Shown here: piece after piece, positions 1-8,252 of the stretch
Layout: every line of letters begins with the position of its first letter
How positions within the stretch are numbered: position 1 is the first letter of the stretch
Source: CAYTEO01 sp964436825
Lineage (GTDB): Bacteria > Krumholzibacteriota > Krumholzibacteriia > LZORAL124-64-63
Direction of reading: 5' to 3'
Length of the DNA: 45,962 nt
NCBI GenBank assembly: GCA_964436825.1
Contig: CAYTEO010000017.1
Span: forward strand, 1 to 45,962
The notes under the pieces: model-generated
The model's input: the letters and a program-made list of their open reading frames with translations, nothing else
The model's database searches: none
What the model was told of the DNA's origin: nothing
Translations under genes and position numbers: made by a program

Positions 1-1
1 G

Positions 2-1357
2 TCCGCCACCCGGGCCGCCGGCGGCGAGCAGCTCGGCGGCGGGGTTTACACGACCGTCGAGGCGGCCGTCGAGGCGGCGACGATCGCCCTGCGCCGCTGG
101 CGCGAGACGTCCCTGGAGAAGCGCAAGGAGATCATCGCGGCCATCCGCGCCGCCATGCTGGCCCAGGCCGAGAACCTGGCCCGCGCGGCGTGGGAGGAGA
201 CCGGCCTGGGGCGCTACGAGGACAAGGTCGCCAAGAACCGGCTGGTCACGCTGAAGACCCCCGGCCCCGAGGTCCTGGAGCCGCGCACCTGGACCGGCGA
301 CCGCGGCCTGACCCTGGTGGAGTGGGCGCCGTTCGGGGTCATCGGCGCCATCACCCCGACGACCAACCCCACCTCGACGATCATCTGCAACACGATCGGG
401 ATGATCTCGGCCGGCAACACCGTCGTCTTCAACGTCCACCCGGGCGCCCGGAGCTGCTCGATGCAGACGGTGCGGCTGATCAACGAGGCGATCGTCCACG
501 CCGGCGGGCCCCAGGACGTCATCACGGCGGTGGCCGAGCCGACGATCGAGTCGGCCCAGCAACTGATGCGCCATCCGGGGATCCGCCTGCTGGTGGTCAC
601 CGGCGGCGAGGGCGTGGTCAAGGCCGCCATGCAGAGCGGCAAGCGGGCCGTCTGCGCCGGCCCGGGCAACCCGCCGGTCGTCGTCGACGCGACGGCCGAT
701 ATCCCGCGCGCCGCCCGGGACATCGTCACGGGCGCCTCGTTCGACAACAACATCATCTGCGTCGACGAGAAGGAGGTCTTCGTCGTCGAGGCCGTCGCCG
801 ACGAGCTGCTGCGGGAGATGGAGCGCAGCGGGGCCTACCTGCTGGACGACGGCGAGCTGCGGCGGCTGGAGCCGCACCTGTTCGCCGAGCGGCGCGGACC
901 GCGGCAGGCGGGGGTCATCAACAAGGAATGGGTGGGCAAGGACGCCGGCACCATCCTGTCGCTGATCGGGGTACGGCGGCCGGACGTGCGCCTGGCCGTG
1001 GCCCAGGTCCCGGCCGACCACCCCCTGGTCTGGACCGAGCAGCTGATGCCGGTGCTGCCGGTGGTGCGCGTCCCGGATGTCGACGCGGGCATCGAGCTGG
1101 CCGTGGCGGCGGAGCACGGCTACGGCCACTCGGCGGCCATGCACTCGCGCGACATCGAGGCCCTGAGCCGCATGGCCCGGGCCGTCGACACCAGCATCTT
1201 CGTCAAGAACGCCCCCATCGTCGCCGGCCTGGGGCACGGCGGCGAGGGGTTCACGAGCTTCACCATCGCCAGCCCGACGGGCGAGGGCCTGACCGGTCCG
1301 TTGAGCTTCAGCCGCCAGCGCCGCTGCGTCCTGGTGGACCACTTCCGCATCGTCTAG
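2..1357 (+). CDS. CoA-acylating aldehyde dehydrogenase of a bacterial microcompartment (EutE/PduP family), 5' end missing
   Basis: The frame is open from the first bases of the window, so the N-terminus lies upstream; 451 residues remain, against about 460-470 for the family. This enzyme class oxidises an aldehyde to acyl-CoA with NAD+ and CoA inside a BMC. Visible signatures are the family start GVYTTVEAAVEAA, the catalytic-cysteine segment SFDNNIICVDEKEV (about residue 249), and the C-terminal run GEGFTSFTIASPTGEGLT followed by RRCVLVDHFRIV. No C-terminal encapsulation extension is visible; in PduP the targeting helix is N-terminal, which here would be off the window. The next three genes encode shell proteins on the same strand, which makes a BMC role very likely. 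An acetaldehyde or propionaldehyde substrate is inference, because the signature enzyme that would define the compartment is not in view. Confidence 0.93.
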   Translation, partial: SATRAAGGEQLGGGVYTTVEAAVEAATIALRRWRETSLEKRKEIIAAIRAAMLAQAENLARAAWEETGLGRYEDKVAKNRLVTLKTPGPEVLEPRTWTGDRGLTLVEWAPFGVIGAITPTTNPTSTIICNTIGMISAGNTVVFNVHPGARSCSMQTVRLINEAIVHAGGPQDVITAVAEPTIESAQQLMRHPGIRLLVVTGGEGVVKAAMQSGKRAVCAGPGNPPVVVDATADIPRAARDIVTGASFDNNIICVDEKEVFVVEAVADELLREMERSGAYLLDDGELRRLEPHLFAERRGPRQAGVINKEWVGKDAGTILSLIGVRRPDVRLAVAQVPADHPLVWTEQLMPVLPVVRVPDVDAGIELAVAAEHGYGHSAAMHSRDIEALSRMARAVDTSIFVKNAPIVAGLGHGGEGFTSFTIASPTGEGLTGPLSFSRQRRCVLVDHFRIV

Positions 1358-1369
1358 GAGCGCCCACGG

Positions 1370-1966
1370 ATGAGAGCCCTGGCCCTGCTGGAATTCGAGA
1401 GCGTCGCCCGCGGCATGCTGGCGGTCGACCGCATGCTCAAGCGGGCGCCGGTGGCGCTGCTGCGCTGCGGGACGATCCACCCCGGCCGCTACCTGGCCCT
1501 GGTCGGCGGGACCGTCGCCAGCACCGAGGAGGCGTACCGGGAGGGATGCCGCGCGGGCGAGCCGTGCGACACGGTCCTGCTGCCCGATCCCCATCCCGCC
1601 GTCGCCGCGGTCCTGGCGGGCGAATCGCCGTCGGAGCCCGGCGACCGGGACCTGCTGGTCCTGGAGACCGGCTCCTCGCCCACGCTCGTGCGCCTGGTCG
1701 ACGCGGTCCTGAAGGCCGTGCCGCTGGAACTGGCCGTCCTGCGCCTGGCCGACGACCTGGGCGGGCGGGCCTTCGCCGTCCTGGCCGGCGAGCTGGCCGA
1801 TCTGCAGAACGCTGCCGCGCTGGCCGGCGCCGACCCCTGCGCACCGACGACGACCCTGGTGCCGCGGCCCGACCCGGAGCTGCGGGCGACGCTGGCGACC
1901 ACGACCCGCTTCGGCGACGCGCCCGCCCGGCCCCTGGCCGGAGGCGAGCACGTGGAGGAGGTCTGA
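1370..1966 (+). CDS. Tandem BMC-domain shell protein (BMC-T, PduT-like)
   Basis: The 198 residues form two BMC folds, about residues 1-90 (ALALLEFESVARGMLAVDRM ... ALVGG) and about 100-175 (LLVLETGSSPTLVRLVDAVL ... AVLAG). Such proteins assemble as trimers forming pseudohexameric tiles of the shell. By motif alignment from memory, His37 in GTIHPGRY occupies the position of PduT Cys38, which holds an Fe-S cluster in the pore; a Cys lies four residues earlier (C33). The start has an AGGAG Shine-Dalgarno sequence that overlaps the stop of the upstream dehydrogenase, so the two are co-translated. It is followed 2 nt later by a vertex gene. Confidence 0.9.
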   Translation: MRALALLEFESVARGMLAVDRMLKRAPVALLRCGTIHPGRYLALVGGTVASTEEAYREGCRAGEPCDTVLLPDPHPAVAAVLAGESPSEPGDRDLLVLETGSSPTLVRLVDAVLKAVPLELAVLRLADDLGGRAFAVLAGELADLQNAAALAGADPCAPTTTLVPRPDPELRATLATTTRFGDAPARPLAGGEHVEEV

Positions 1967-1968
1967 GG

Positions 1969-2250
1969 ATGCACCTGGGCCGCGTGATCGGGACCGTCGT
2001 GCCGGCCGTCGTCGTCGACGGGCTGGCCGGCGTGCCGCTGCTCTGGGTCCAGCCCCTGGACACCCGCGGCCGCGAGCGGGGACGACCCTTCGTCTGCGCC
2101 GACGGCACCCGCATGGCCGGCCCCGGCGAGACGATCTACTGGGTCGCCTCGCGCGAGGCGGCCCTGACCCTCGAGCCCAGCTTCGTGCCGGTGGACCACG
2201 CCGTCGTCGGCATCGTCGACGACGTCCAGATCGACGGGGAGACGCCATGA
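1969..2250 (+). CDS. BMC vertex protein (EutN/CcmL family, BMC-P), first copy
   Basis: This 93-residue protein fits the Pfam EutN_CcmL fold: an N-terminal GRVIGTVVPA strand, LLWVQPLD in the middle, and the C-terminal VDHAVVGIVDDV strand. Pentamers of this family cap the twelve vertices of the shell. It starts 2 nt after the BMC-T stop and overlaps the next gene by four bases (ATGA), so the four genes form one operon. The loop around residues 40-65 (RGRPFVCADGTRMAGPGETI) lacks the usual DxIGAGxG signature seen in its neighbour, so the two vertex proteins are not interchangeable duplicates. Confidence 0.9.
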   Translation: MHLGRVIGTVVPAVVVDGLAGVPLLWVQPLDTRGRERGRPFVCADGTRMAGPGETIYWVASREAALTLEPSFVPVDHAVVGIVDDVQIDGETP

Positions 2251-2519
2251 TCCTGGGCAGGGTGCGCGGCCGGCTCGTCTCGACGATCCATCATCCCGCC
2301 ATGGACCGGCGCAGCCTGCTGGTCATCGACCTGCTCGACGGCGAGGGCAAACCGACCGGCGCCGACCTGATCGCCGTCGACGCCATCGGGGCCGGCGCCG
2401 GGGAGATGGTCCTGATCCTGGACGAGGGCAACGGCGCCCGGCAGATCCTCGCCGGGGAGAATCTGCCGATCCGCTCCGTTGTCGTGGGGATCGTCGACGC
2501 CGTCACCGCCGACGACTGA
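2247..2519 (+). CDS. BMC vertex protein (EutN/CcmL family, BMC-P), second copy
   Basis: The 90 residues include the classic EutN signature VDAIGAGAGEMVLILDEG followed by GARQI and ending VVVGIVDAV. It is the canonical vertex pentamer of the locus. The start overlaps the previous stop by four bases, giving translational coupling. It is the last gene of the BMC operon: 13 nt after its stop comes the convergent stop of a histidine kinase, and no terminator hairpin with a T-tract is visible between them. Confidence 0.93.
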   Translation: MILGRVRGRLVSTIHHPAMDRRSLLVIDLLDGEGKPTGADLIAVDAIGAGAGEMVLILDEGNGARQILAGENLPIRSVVVGIVDAVTADD

Positions 2520-2532
2520 CGGAGCCGGCGGG

Positions 2533-5334
2533 TCAGAACCGGATCCCGCCCATGGCCGGCACGGCCGCATCGGTGTGGCCGGAGTCCGGGCCCCGGGAGG
2601 GATCGGCGACCCGGCGGGGGAAACGCAGGCGGAAGGTCGCCCCCTCCCCCGGAGCGGTCTCCAGGTCGATGGTGCCGCCCAGGATCTGGGTGACCAGGTT
2701 GAAGACGATGTGCATCCCCAGCCCGCTGCCGCCGCGGCCGCGGCGCGTGGTGTAGAACGGATCGAAGACGCGGCGCGCCTGCTCCTCGCCCATACCGCAG
2801 CCGTCGTCCCGGTAGAGGAGCTCCACCCAGCCCCCCCGGCCGACGACCTCGATCCGGATCTGGCCCCCGGTCCGTCCCTCGAAGCCGTGGATGACGGAGT
2901 TGACCACGAGGTTGGTGACGATCTGGGCCAGGGCACCGGGATAACCCTCCACCTCCAGGTCGTCCGGGCACTCGATGGTGACCGTGTGCCTCCCCTGCCT
3001 CAGCTTCGGGCGGAGGGTGGTGACGATCTCCCGCAGGTACTCGCCCAGCAGGAAGCGACGACTGTCCTCGGCGGCCTGGTCGACCGAGACCTGCTTGAAA
3101 CTCTGGACCAGGTCGGCCGCCCGGTGCAGGTTGCTCGACAGCATGGAGGTCGTCTCCCGGAGGGTCCCCAGCAACTCCTCCAGGTCCGAGCGGCGGAGCC
3201 GGCCCTGCGCGTAGCGCTCGGCGAAGCGTTCCACCTCCCGCTCCAGGTACGAGGCGGCGGTCACCCCCACCCCCAGCGGCGTGTTGATCTCGTGGGCGAC
3301 GCCGGCCACCAGGTTGCCCAGGGCGGCCATCTTCTCGACGGTCACCAGCTGCTGCTGGGCCTCGCGCAGCTCTCGGGTCCGCTCCTCGACACGCCGCTCC
3401 AGTTTCTGGTTCAGGCGCCGGATGGCTTCCTCGGTCTCCTTGCGCTCGGTGATGTCGCGGGCGAAGGCGCAGTGGAACGCCTGGCCGTCGAACTCCTGGT
3501 AGTTGGACGACACCTCGACGATGAACTTGCGGCCGTCCTTGGTGACGTGGATCCCCTCGACCAGGACCGACCCCTCGCGCTTGACCATCTCCCAGGTCTC
3601 GTACCACTGCTCCGGGTCCAGGTCGTGGGAGATGTCGTGGATCTTCATCCGCAGCAGCTCGTCGCGCGTGTAGCCCAGCACCCGGCAGGCCGTGTCGTTG
3701 ACGTCGACCAGGGTCCCGTCCTCCCCGATCCAGTAGACGGCGTCCGACGCATGGTTGATGGAGAACTGGGTCCGCCGCAGCTCCTGCTCGGCCAGGACGC
3801 GGTCGGTGACGTCGAGCAGGAATCCCTCCACGGACGCCAGCCGGCCCTCGGCGTCGAAGACCCCCTGTCCGTGCTCCCAGACCCACTTGACCGTCCCGTC
3901 GCGGGTGATGACGCGGTACTCCAGCTGGAACGGCTCCCGGCGCTCGACGGCCTTCCAGATGGCGGTCCGCACCATCGGGTAGTCCTCGGGATGGATGAAC
4001 CGGGGAGCGGAGACGATCCGCTTCTCCGTCAGCTCCTCCGGCGTGTAGCCGAGCAACCCGGTGCTGCCGGTGCTGACGTAGACAAGGGTCAGGTCCTCGT
4101 CCCCGCGGCAGCGGTAGGCCATCCCGGGCAGGTTGTCCATGAGGGTCGTCAGCTGGCGCTGGCTCTCCCGCAGGGCGCGCGAGGCCTGGACCTGCTCGGT
4201 GATGTCGCGGTAGTTCAGGACGATGCCCTCGACACCCGGAACGTCGAGCATGCCGGTATAGACACCGTCCAGGACGAGCCACCGGCCGTCGGCGTGCTGG
4301 ACGCGGATGTGGCCCGCATGGATCGGCTCGCCGGGATTGTTGCGGGCGCGGCGGATCCCCTCCAGGACCTTGTGCCGGTCCTCGGGGTGGACGTACCCGC
4401 CCGGTCGCTTGCCCAGCAGCGTCGTCTCCGAGACACCGGCCACCCTGGTCGCGGCCGGGCTGACGTAGGAGTAGGTCCCGCTGCGGTCCAGGATGAAGAT
4501 GATGTCCGCGGAGTACTCGGTCAGGGCGCGGAAGCGGGACTCGCTCTCGATCAGCTCGTCGGTGACCGACCCCAGGCGGCGGTACCCCGCCACGACGACG
4601 GCCAGGACATAGGTTCCCAGCATGCCGGCCGCAGCCAGCCGCAATCCGTGCTGCCACCAGAACCAGGACCGGTGCCAGGGCGCCGCGACGGCGAGCAGCG
4701 CGTCCGTCCCCGTCAACAGGGTGAAACCGGCCACGGCCAGCACCAGGCCGCCCGGCCGCCGCCCGTAGACGTGGGCCAGGCGCCAGGCCGTGGCGAAGTA
4801 GGTCAGGCCGGCCACGACCAGCAGCAGGGACCAGCCGTACCCGCCGGTCGGGGAAACCGTCCCGGCAGGCGACCTCGCGAGCATCCAGCCCAGGGAGCCG
4901 CAGAGGACCCCGATCGCCAGGGCGAGGTGATAGGGATAGTCCTTGACCACCCGGGGCAGCGACCGCCAGGTCTGTGCCATCAGGACGGCCCCGATGATCA
5001 GCGAGAGGTGGGAAAGCCGCTCCTCTCCCGGATTGACGACGAAAACGAAATGCAGGGTCTCCAGCAGACCCCCGATCCCCAGCGTCACAGAGAGCCAGTA
5101 CTGGCAGTCGTGCTGTCCCTGTCGCCAGCGCAGGATGAAGAACGCCGCCAGCCCCAGGGAGGACCAGGCGGCGATCAGTTCCAGCAGCAGATGCAGGGAG
5201 GTATCGCCGAGCATCTCCGTGAAGCGGACAAAACCGACCGCTCCCACTGCCACCAGCGGGAGGATGACCGCGGCGAGCGCGGTCAGACGTCCCCGATCAC
5301 CTGCGAGTGCCTGCAGCGCAGAGACCACCATCAC
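2533..5334 (-). CDS. Membrane-anchored sensor histidine kinase with three PAS domains
   Basis: The protein is about 933 residues long. Residues 1-250 are a hydrophobic block of about seven membrane segments. Three PAS/PAC units follow (about 265-385, 390-515 and 515-645; PAC ends such as YRDITEQ, LDVTDR, ARDITERK), then a short coiled coil. The dimerisation/phosphoacceptor box is VAHEINTPLG (His681), and the ATPase domain has an N box NLVVNSVIHGF, a G1 box DDGCGM, an F box FDPFYTTR and a G2 box GGSGLGMH. All catalytic motifs are intact. No receiver or response regulator is adjacent, so it is an orphan kinase; the HEINTP-type kinase at 12804-16544 is a close relative. The first codon is GTG at 5334 with ATG immediately after at 5331, and either could be used. 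The signal sensed is unknown. Confidence 0.92.
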   Translation of the reverse strand: MMVVSALQALAGDRGRLTALAAVILPLVAVGAVGFVRFTEMLGDTSLHLLLELIAAWSSLGLAAFFILRWRQGQHDCQYWLSVTLGIGGLLETLHFVFVVNPGEERLSHLSLIIGAVLMAQTWRSLPRVVKDYPYHLALAIGVLCGSLGWMLARSPAGTVSPTGGYGWSLLLVVAGLTYFATAWRLAHVYGRRPGGLVLAVAGFTLLTGTDALLAVAAPWHRSWFWWQHGLRLAAAGMLGTYVLAVVVAGYRRLGSVTDELIESESRFRALTEYSADIIFILDRSGTYSYVSPAATRVAGVSETTLLGKRPGGYVHPEDRHKVLEGIRRARNNPGEPIHAGHIRVQHADGRWLVLDGVYTGMLDVPGVEGIVLNYRDITEQVQASRALRESQRQLTTLMDNLPGMAYRCRGDEDLTLVYVSTGSTGLLGYTPEELTEKRIVSAPRFIHPEDYPMVRTAIWKAVERREPFQLEYRVITRDGTVKWVWEHGQGVFDAEGRLASVEGFLLDVTDRVLAEQELRRTQFSINHASDAVYWIGEDGTLVDVNDTACRVLGYTRDELLRMKIHDISHDLDPEQWYETWEMVKREGSVLVEGIHVTKDGRKFIVEVSSNYQEFDGQAFHCAFARDITERKETEEAIRRLNQKLERRVEERTRELREAQQQLVTVEKMAALGNLVAGVAHEINTPLGVGVTAASYLEREVERFAERYAQGRLRRSDLEELLGTLRETTSMLSSNLHRAADLVQSFKQVSVDQAAEDSRRFLLGEYLREIVTTLRPKLRQGRHTVTIECPDDLEVEGYPGALAQIVTNLVVNSVIHGFEGRTGGQIRIEVVGRGGWVELLYRDDGCGMGEEQARRVFDPFYTTRRGRGGSGLGMHIVFNLVTQILGGTIDLETAPGEGATFRLRFPRRVADPSRGPDSGHTDAAVPAMGGIRF

Positions 5335-5451
5335 CGTCCGTCTCTTGGTGTCCCGGCCCCCGGCGGGGCCCTGTCCAACGGCTCTCTCATCGGCAGGAAA
5401 CGACGCCGCCTTAGCCTGGAGGGACAGGGACGGAACCGGCAGGGACCCGGG

Positions 5452-6051
5452 TCAGGACTTCCCGGGACGGACCAGGTAGATCCCCCCGACGATGGGGATC
5501 ACCGGCCACCACTGCTGCAGCCATTCCAGCGAGACGCCGAACAGGGTGTTCAGCAGGGCCAGCACGCCGAAGACGATCAGGACGCCCCCCGCCACCCGCA
5601 TCCCGCTCTCGCCGGGCAACGTGGTCCCGGTCGGCGGCGCCACCCCCTCCAGCCCGTCCAGGTACTGGTTGTAGAGGGAACTCTTCCGCGCGGCGTCGAT
5701 CGTCTGGTAGAGCCAGAAGAAGGCCAGGAACAGGCCCAGCAGCACGTCGAGGTTGCCCAGCCACAGGTGGCTGGGGGGGCGCGAGGACAGCAGGGTGATC
5801 GTCCCGGCGATGACGGCGATGTCGATGAAGGCATCGCGGTAGTAGCCCACGTAGACCTGTCCCAGCCCCGGCATGAGGAAGGAGAGGACGGTCGCCAGGG
5901 CGGTGTTGCGGTAGCGGGGATCGCGGCGCGGATAGGCCGACGCGGAGTCGCGGACGGGCTCACGCCCCGCCACGCGCTCTCGTCCCTCGTCCGCGACCGG
6001 ACCTGGCCGCTGGTGGCTGGTCTCGTCGTGGTACGCATGGTTCTCGGTCAT
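5452..6051 (-). CDS. Small multi-pass membrane protein, TM2-like plus LiaF-like C-terminal segment
   Basis: The 199 residues begin with a hydrophilic, His/Arg-rich N-terminus (1-45). Then come hydrophobic segments with the TM2/DUF5683-like signature LSFLMPGLGQVYVGYYRDAF, two more segments around LGLFLAFFWLYQTIDAARKS, and a C-terminal pair ending WWPVIPIVGGIYLV, which resembles the LiaF/DUF5668 transmembrane repeat. It is the third gene of the ECF sigma / anti-sigma operon: its ATG shares one base with the anti-sigma TGA (TGATG). LiaF-type proteins modulate envelope-stress signalling in other bacteria; a role as a third partner of the sigma/anti-sigma switch is inference. Confidence 0.8.
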   Translation of the reverse strand: MTENHAYHDETSHQRPGPVADEGRERVAGREPVRDSASAYPRRDPRYRNTALATVLSFLMPGLGQVYVGYYRDAFIDIAVIAGTITLLSSRPPSHLWLGNLDVLLGLFLAFFWLYQTIDAARKSSLYNQYLDGLEGVAPPTGTTLPGESGMRVAGGVLIVFGVLALLNTLFGVSLEWLQQWWPVIPIVGGIYLVRPGKS

Positions 6052-7013
6052 CACGTCTCTCCTTGGTCGAGGGTTCGGGGCGGACGCCCGGGCCCGCTCT
6101 CCCTTCCGTCTCCGGTGTCCGTTCGTGGCCGCGCCGTGCCGCCGGGGGCAAGGACGGCGTCGCGGAGGCAGGCGGCGTCCCCGGCCAGCAGGCGCAGGTC
6201 CTCCCGCAGCCGCGACCAGCGGCGGTGGACCAGGTCCCCGGCCGCTGCCGCCAGGTCCCGCTCCAGCGTCCGCCGGCACGGCGCCAGTCTCCCGTCCAGG
6301 GACGCCAGCCCGTCCCTGAGCCGTGCGACCACCCGGCCCGATTCCCGCACGGCGCCGACCGTCCGGGTGGCGATCCAGGCCGGCGAGGCCTCGATCGCTC
6401 CGCTCCTGCCGCGCGGCAGGAGCGACGACCCCCCGGGCACCCACCCCGCCAGCAGCAGGACCAGCGAGGCGGCCAGGGCGACCTCCACCGGGAATCGCGG
6501 CCGCTGGAGCTGCGACTCCCACCACGACCGCCAGCGGTCCAGCAGCACCCGGGGACGGGACCGCAGGCGGCGTCGGCGCAGCAGGGGCATCGTCCGGTGG
6601 ACGATCTGCGTGACCAGCGCCTCGTCAGGCTCCGGCACGCCCAGCGACGCCAGCTCCCCCGGTAACCACGCCACCACACGCGCCAGGTCCCGGCACGACG
6701 GGCAGTGCTGCAGATGGGCGGCCAGGAACGGGTCCGTGCCGGCGGCGCCGGCAACATCCCACATCTCCGCCAACCGCTCCCCCGCGCGCCGGCACGCCGG
6801 ACCGGTGGTGGCGGCGAGGATCCCGGCCGTCAGCTCCTCGTCGGCGGCGGCAGGAGGATCGACGACCGCCTCCAGGACGACGCCGCAGTCGGGGCATTCC
6901 CGGGCATGGCCCAGGAACCATGCCGCAGCGTCCCCGGCCAACTCCCCGTCCAGGTAACCGGGCAGCAGCCGTTCCCAGCGCTCGCACGCCGGCCGCGGGT
7001 CCCTGCCGCTCAT
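6051..7013 (-). CDS. Zinc-finger (zf-HC2) membrane anti-sigma factor
   Basis: The 320 residues carry two HxxxCxxC zinc motifs, His36-Cys40-Cys43 and His101-Cys105-Cys108, in the N-terminal cytoplasmic part. A single membrane helix (about 176-194) follows, then a long basic/helical extracytoplasmic domain. This is the layout of ZAS anti-sigma factors that hold an ECF sigma at the membrane. The ATG overlaps the sigma stop by four bases (ATGA), and the stop overlaps the next ATG by one base. Two HC2 motifs in one protein are less usual than one; the second may be structural or a duplicated sigma-binding module. Confidence 0.87.
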   Translation of the reverse strand: MSGRDPRPACERWERLLPGYLDGELAGDAAAWFLGHARECPDCGVVLEAVVDPPAAADEELTAGILAATTGPACRRAGERLAEMWDVAGAAGTDPFLAAHLQHCPSCRDLARVVAWLPGELASLGVPEPDEALVTQIVHRTMPLLRRRRLRSRPRVLLDRWRSWWESQLQRPRFPVEVALAASLVLLLAGWVPGGSSLLPRGRSGAIEASPAWIATRTVGAVRESGRVVARLRDGLASLDGRLAPCRRTLERDLAAAAGDLVHRRWSRLREDLRLLAGDAACLRDAVLAPGGTARPRTDTGDGRESGPGRPPRTLDQGET

Positions 7014-7624
7014 GCCAGTGCCTCCCTGTCGGTTGGATCGAGGAGCCGGCGGACAGCCCGGGCCAGCTCGAGCCGGGCCCGATGGCAGCGCGACTTGACG
7101 GTCCCCGGCGGCACCTCCAGCAGGGCGGCGACCTCCTCGACGGAGAGGCCCTGCATGTCCTTGAGCAGGACGACCTCGCGGCTGTCCTGGTCCAGCTCCG
7201 CCAGGGCCCTCCGGACCAGGTGCCGACGCCCCTCGCGCTCCCAGAGCTGCTCGGGATCGGGACCGGCGGCGACCAGGCCGGGATGCTCGTCCGCCGGGAT
7301 GTCCCGCAGCGGCGGGCGGGCGCGGCGACGACGCAGGTGATCGAGGCAGAGGTTGCGGGTCAGGCGGATCAGCCACGGCAGGAAGCGATCGGCCCGTCGG
7401 CAACGGTCGAGGTGCCGGTAGACCCTGACGAAGACGGCCTGGGTCAGGTCGCGGGCCTCGTCGGGATCGCCGCTGTAGCCCAGGGCCAGACCGTGGACAC
7501 GACCCTGATAGCGCCGTACCAGCATCTCCCAGGCCAGCTCGTCACCCTGCCGGCACGCCTCGAGGATCCTCTCCAGGGGCAGGAGCCCACGCTCGGGCGC
7601 GGCGATGTCTTGCCGATGCGTCAT
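7010..7624 (-). CDS. ECF-type RNA polymerase sigma factor
   Basis: The 204 residues show sigma region 2 (about 20-95: RRYQGRVHGLALGYSGD, DLTQAVFVRVYRHLDR, FLPWLIRLTRNLCLDHLRR) and region 4 (about 130-190: LAELDQDSREVVLLKDMQGL, VEEVAALLEVPPGTVKSRCH). The ATG at 7624 matches the length of the family; longer upstream frames add a proline-rich, non-conserved head. An ECF-type promoter lies immediately upstream with its -10 only six bases from the ATG, so the message may be leaderless and autoregulated. The anti-sigma and a membrane protein are coupled downstream. The regulon and inducing signal are not visible. Confidence 0.92.
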   Translation of the reverse strand: MTHRQDIAAPERGLLPLERILEACRQGDELAWEMLVRRYQGRVHGLALGYSGDPDEARDLTQAVFVRVYRHLDRCRRADRFLPWLIRLTRNLCLDHLRRRRARPPLRDIPADEHPGLVAAGPDPEQLWEREGRRHLVRRALAELDQDSREVVLLKDMQGLSVEEVAALLEVPPGTVKSRCHRARLELARAVRRLLDPTDREALA

Positions 7625-7630
7625 GCCCCA

Positions 7631-7658
7631 TAGACGCACGGCGCCGCGGCAAGGTTCA
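7631..7658 (-). promoter_or_regulatory. Putative autoregulatory ECF promoter of the sigma operon
   Basis: Read on the minus strand, TGAACC (7658-7653), a 16-nt spacer and CGTCTA (7636-7631) resemble group-IV sigma promoters (GGAAC-like -35, CGTC-like -10). Six bases separate the -10 from the ATG at 7624, so transcription would begin at or next to the start codon. Autoregulation is inferred from the match and the position. Confidence 0.5.
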
Positions 7659-7694
7659 CCAAAAGTGGCCCGCCGCGGTGGCCGCCATGGGATT

Positions 7695-7710
7695 CTTGTG
7701 CAACTTGTGC
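7695..7710 (+). repeat. Direct repeat CTTGTGC-AA-CTTGTGC between divergent genes
   Basis: Two exact copies of CTTGTGC (7695-7701 and 7704-7710) sit in the 121-bp gap between the sigma gene and the DUF309 gene. The 9-bp periodicity could be a regulator binding site, but no known operator matches. Confidence 0.4.
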
Positions 7711-7745
7711 AGGATTCATCACCACCTCCGGCGACAGGAATGCCC

Positions 7746-8252
7746 ATGGACATCCCCCGTTACAGCCGGCTTCCCCTGCCCCCCTACCGGCACCGGCCGG
7801 GCCTGACCCCCCACCCCACGCGGGATCCGGCGGGCCATGCCCACGGACGCGCCCCCCTGCCGACCGCTCCCTTCCTCCGCGAACACTGGCGCCGGTCGCA
7901 GACCTACCTGTTCGGTATCGACCTGTTCAATCACCGGTACTGGTGGGAATGCCACGAGGTGCTGGAGGTCCTCTGGCTGGCCACCGGACGCGGCGGGTCG
8001 GCCGCCAGCGTCCTGCAGGGTCTCATCCAGACCGCGGCCGGCCTGCTCCAGCAGGAGCGCGGGAACCACCGCGGTGCCCGCCGGCTGGCCCGGCGCGCCC
8101 TCGCTCACCTGGCCGTGGGCGGGGACGAGGCCCTCGGCCTGGACATGGTCCGCCTGCGGCGGGAGATCGCCTCCGCCCTCCTGGCGCCGGGGAAGGACGC
8201 CGATCCGCCCCCGCTGCTGCTGCTCAGCCCCGGGCCGTCCGCTCACACCTGA
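7746..8252 (+). CDS. DUF309 domain protein
   Basis: The 168 residues contain the DUF309 signature: FNHRYWWECHEVLEVLWLA followed by VLQGLIQTAAGLLQQERGN, an all-alpha domain of unknown function with conserved His and Glu residues. I chose the second of two close ATGs (7746) because AGGA lies six bases before it, whereas the ATG at 7740 directly abuts that sequence. The N-terminal 50 residues are Pro/Arg-rich and poorly conserved. The 3' end overlaps the convergent universal stress gene by 10 bp. Confidence 0.82.
   Translation: MDIPRYSRLPLPPYRHRPGLTPHPTRDPAGHAHGRAPLPTAPFLREHWRRSQTYLFGIDLFNHRYWWECHEVLEVLWLATGRGGSAASVLQGLIQTAAGLLQQERGNHRGARRLARRALAHLAVGGDEALGLDMVRLRREIASALLAPGKDADPPPLLLLSPGPSAHT

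Noticed and set aside
2479..6957. A 1492-codon open frame on the plus strand
   Set aside because: It runs antisense to the histidine kinase and the anti-sigma operon, and its product is low-complexity (Gly/Gln/Val/Asp) without motifs. It is an effect of high GC content; the minus-strand genes carry all family signatures.
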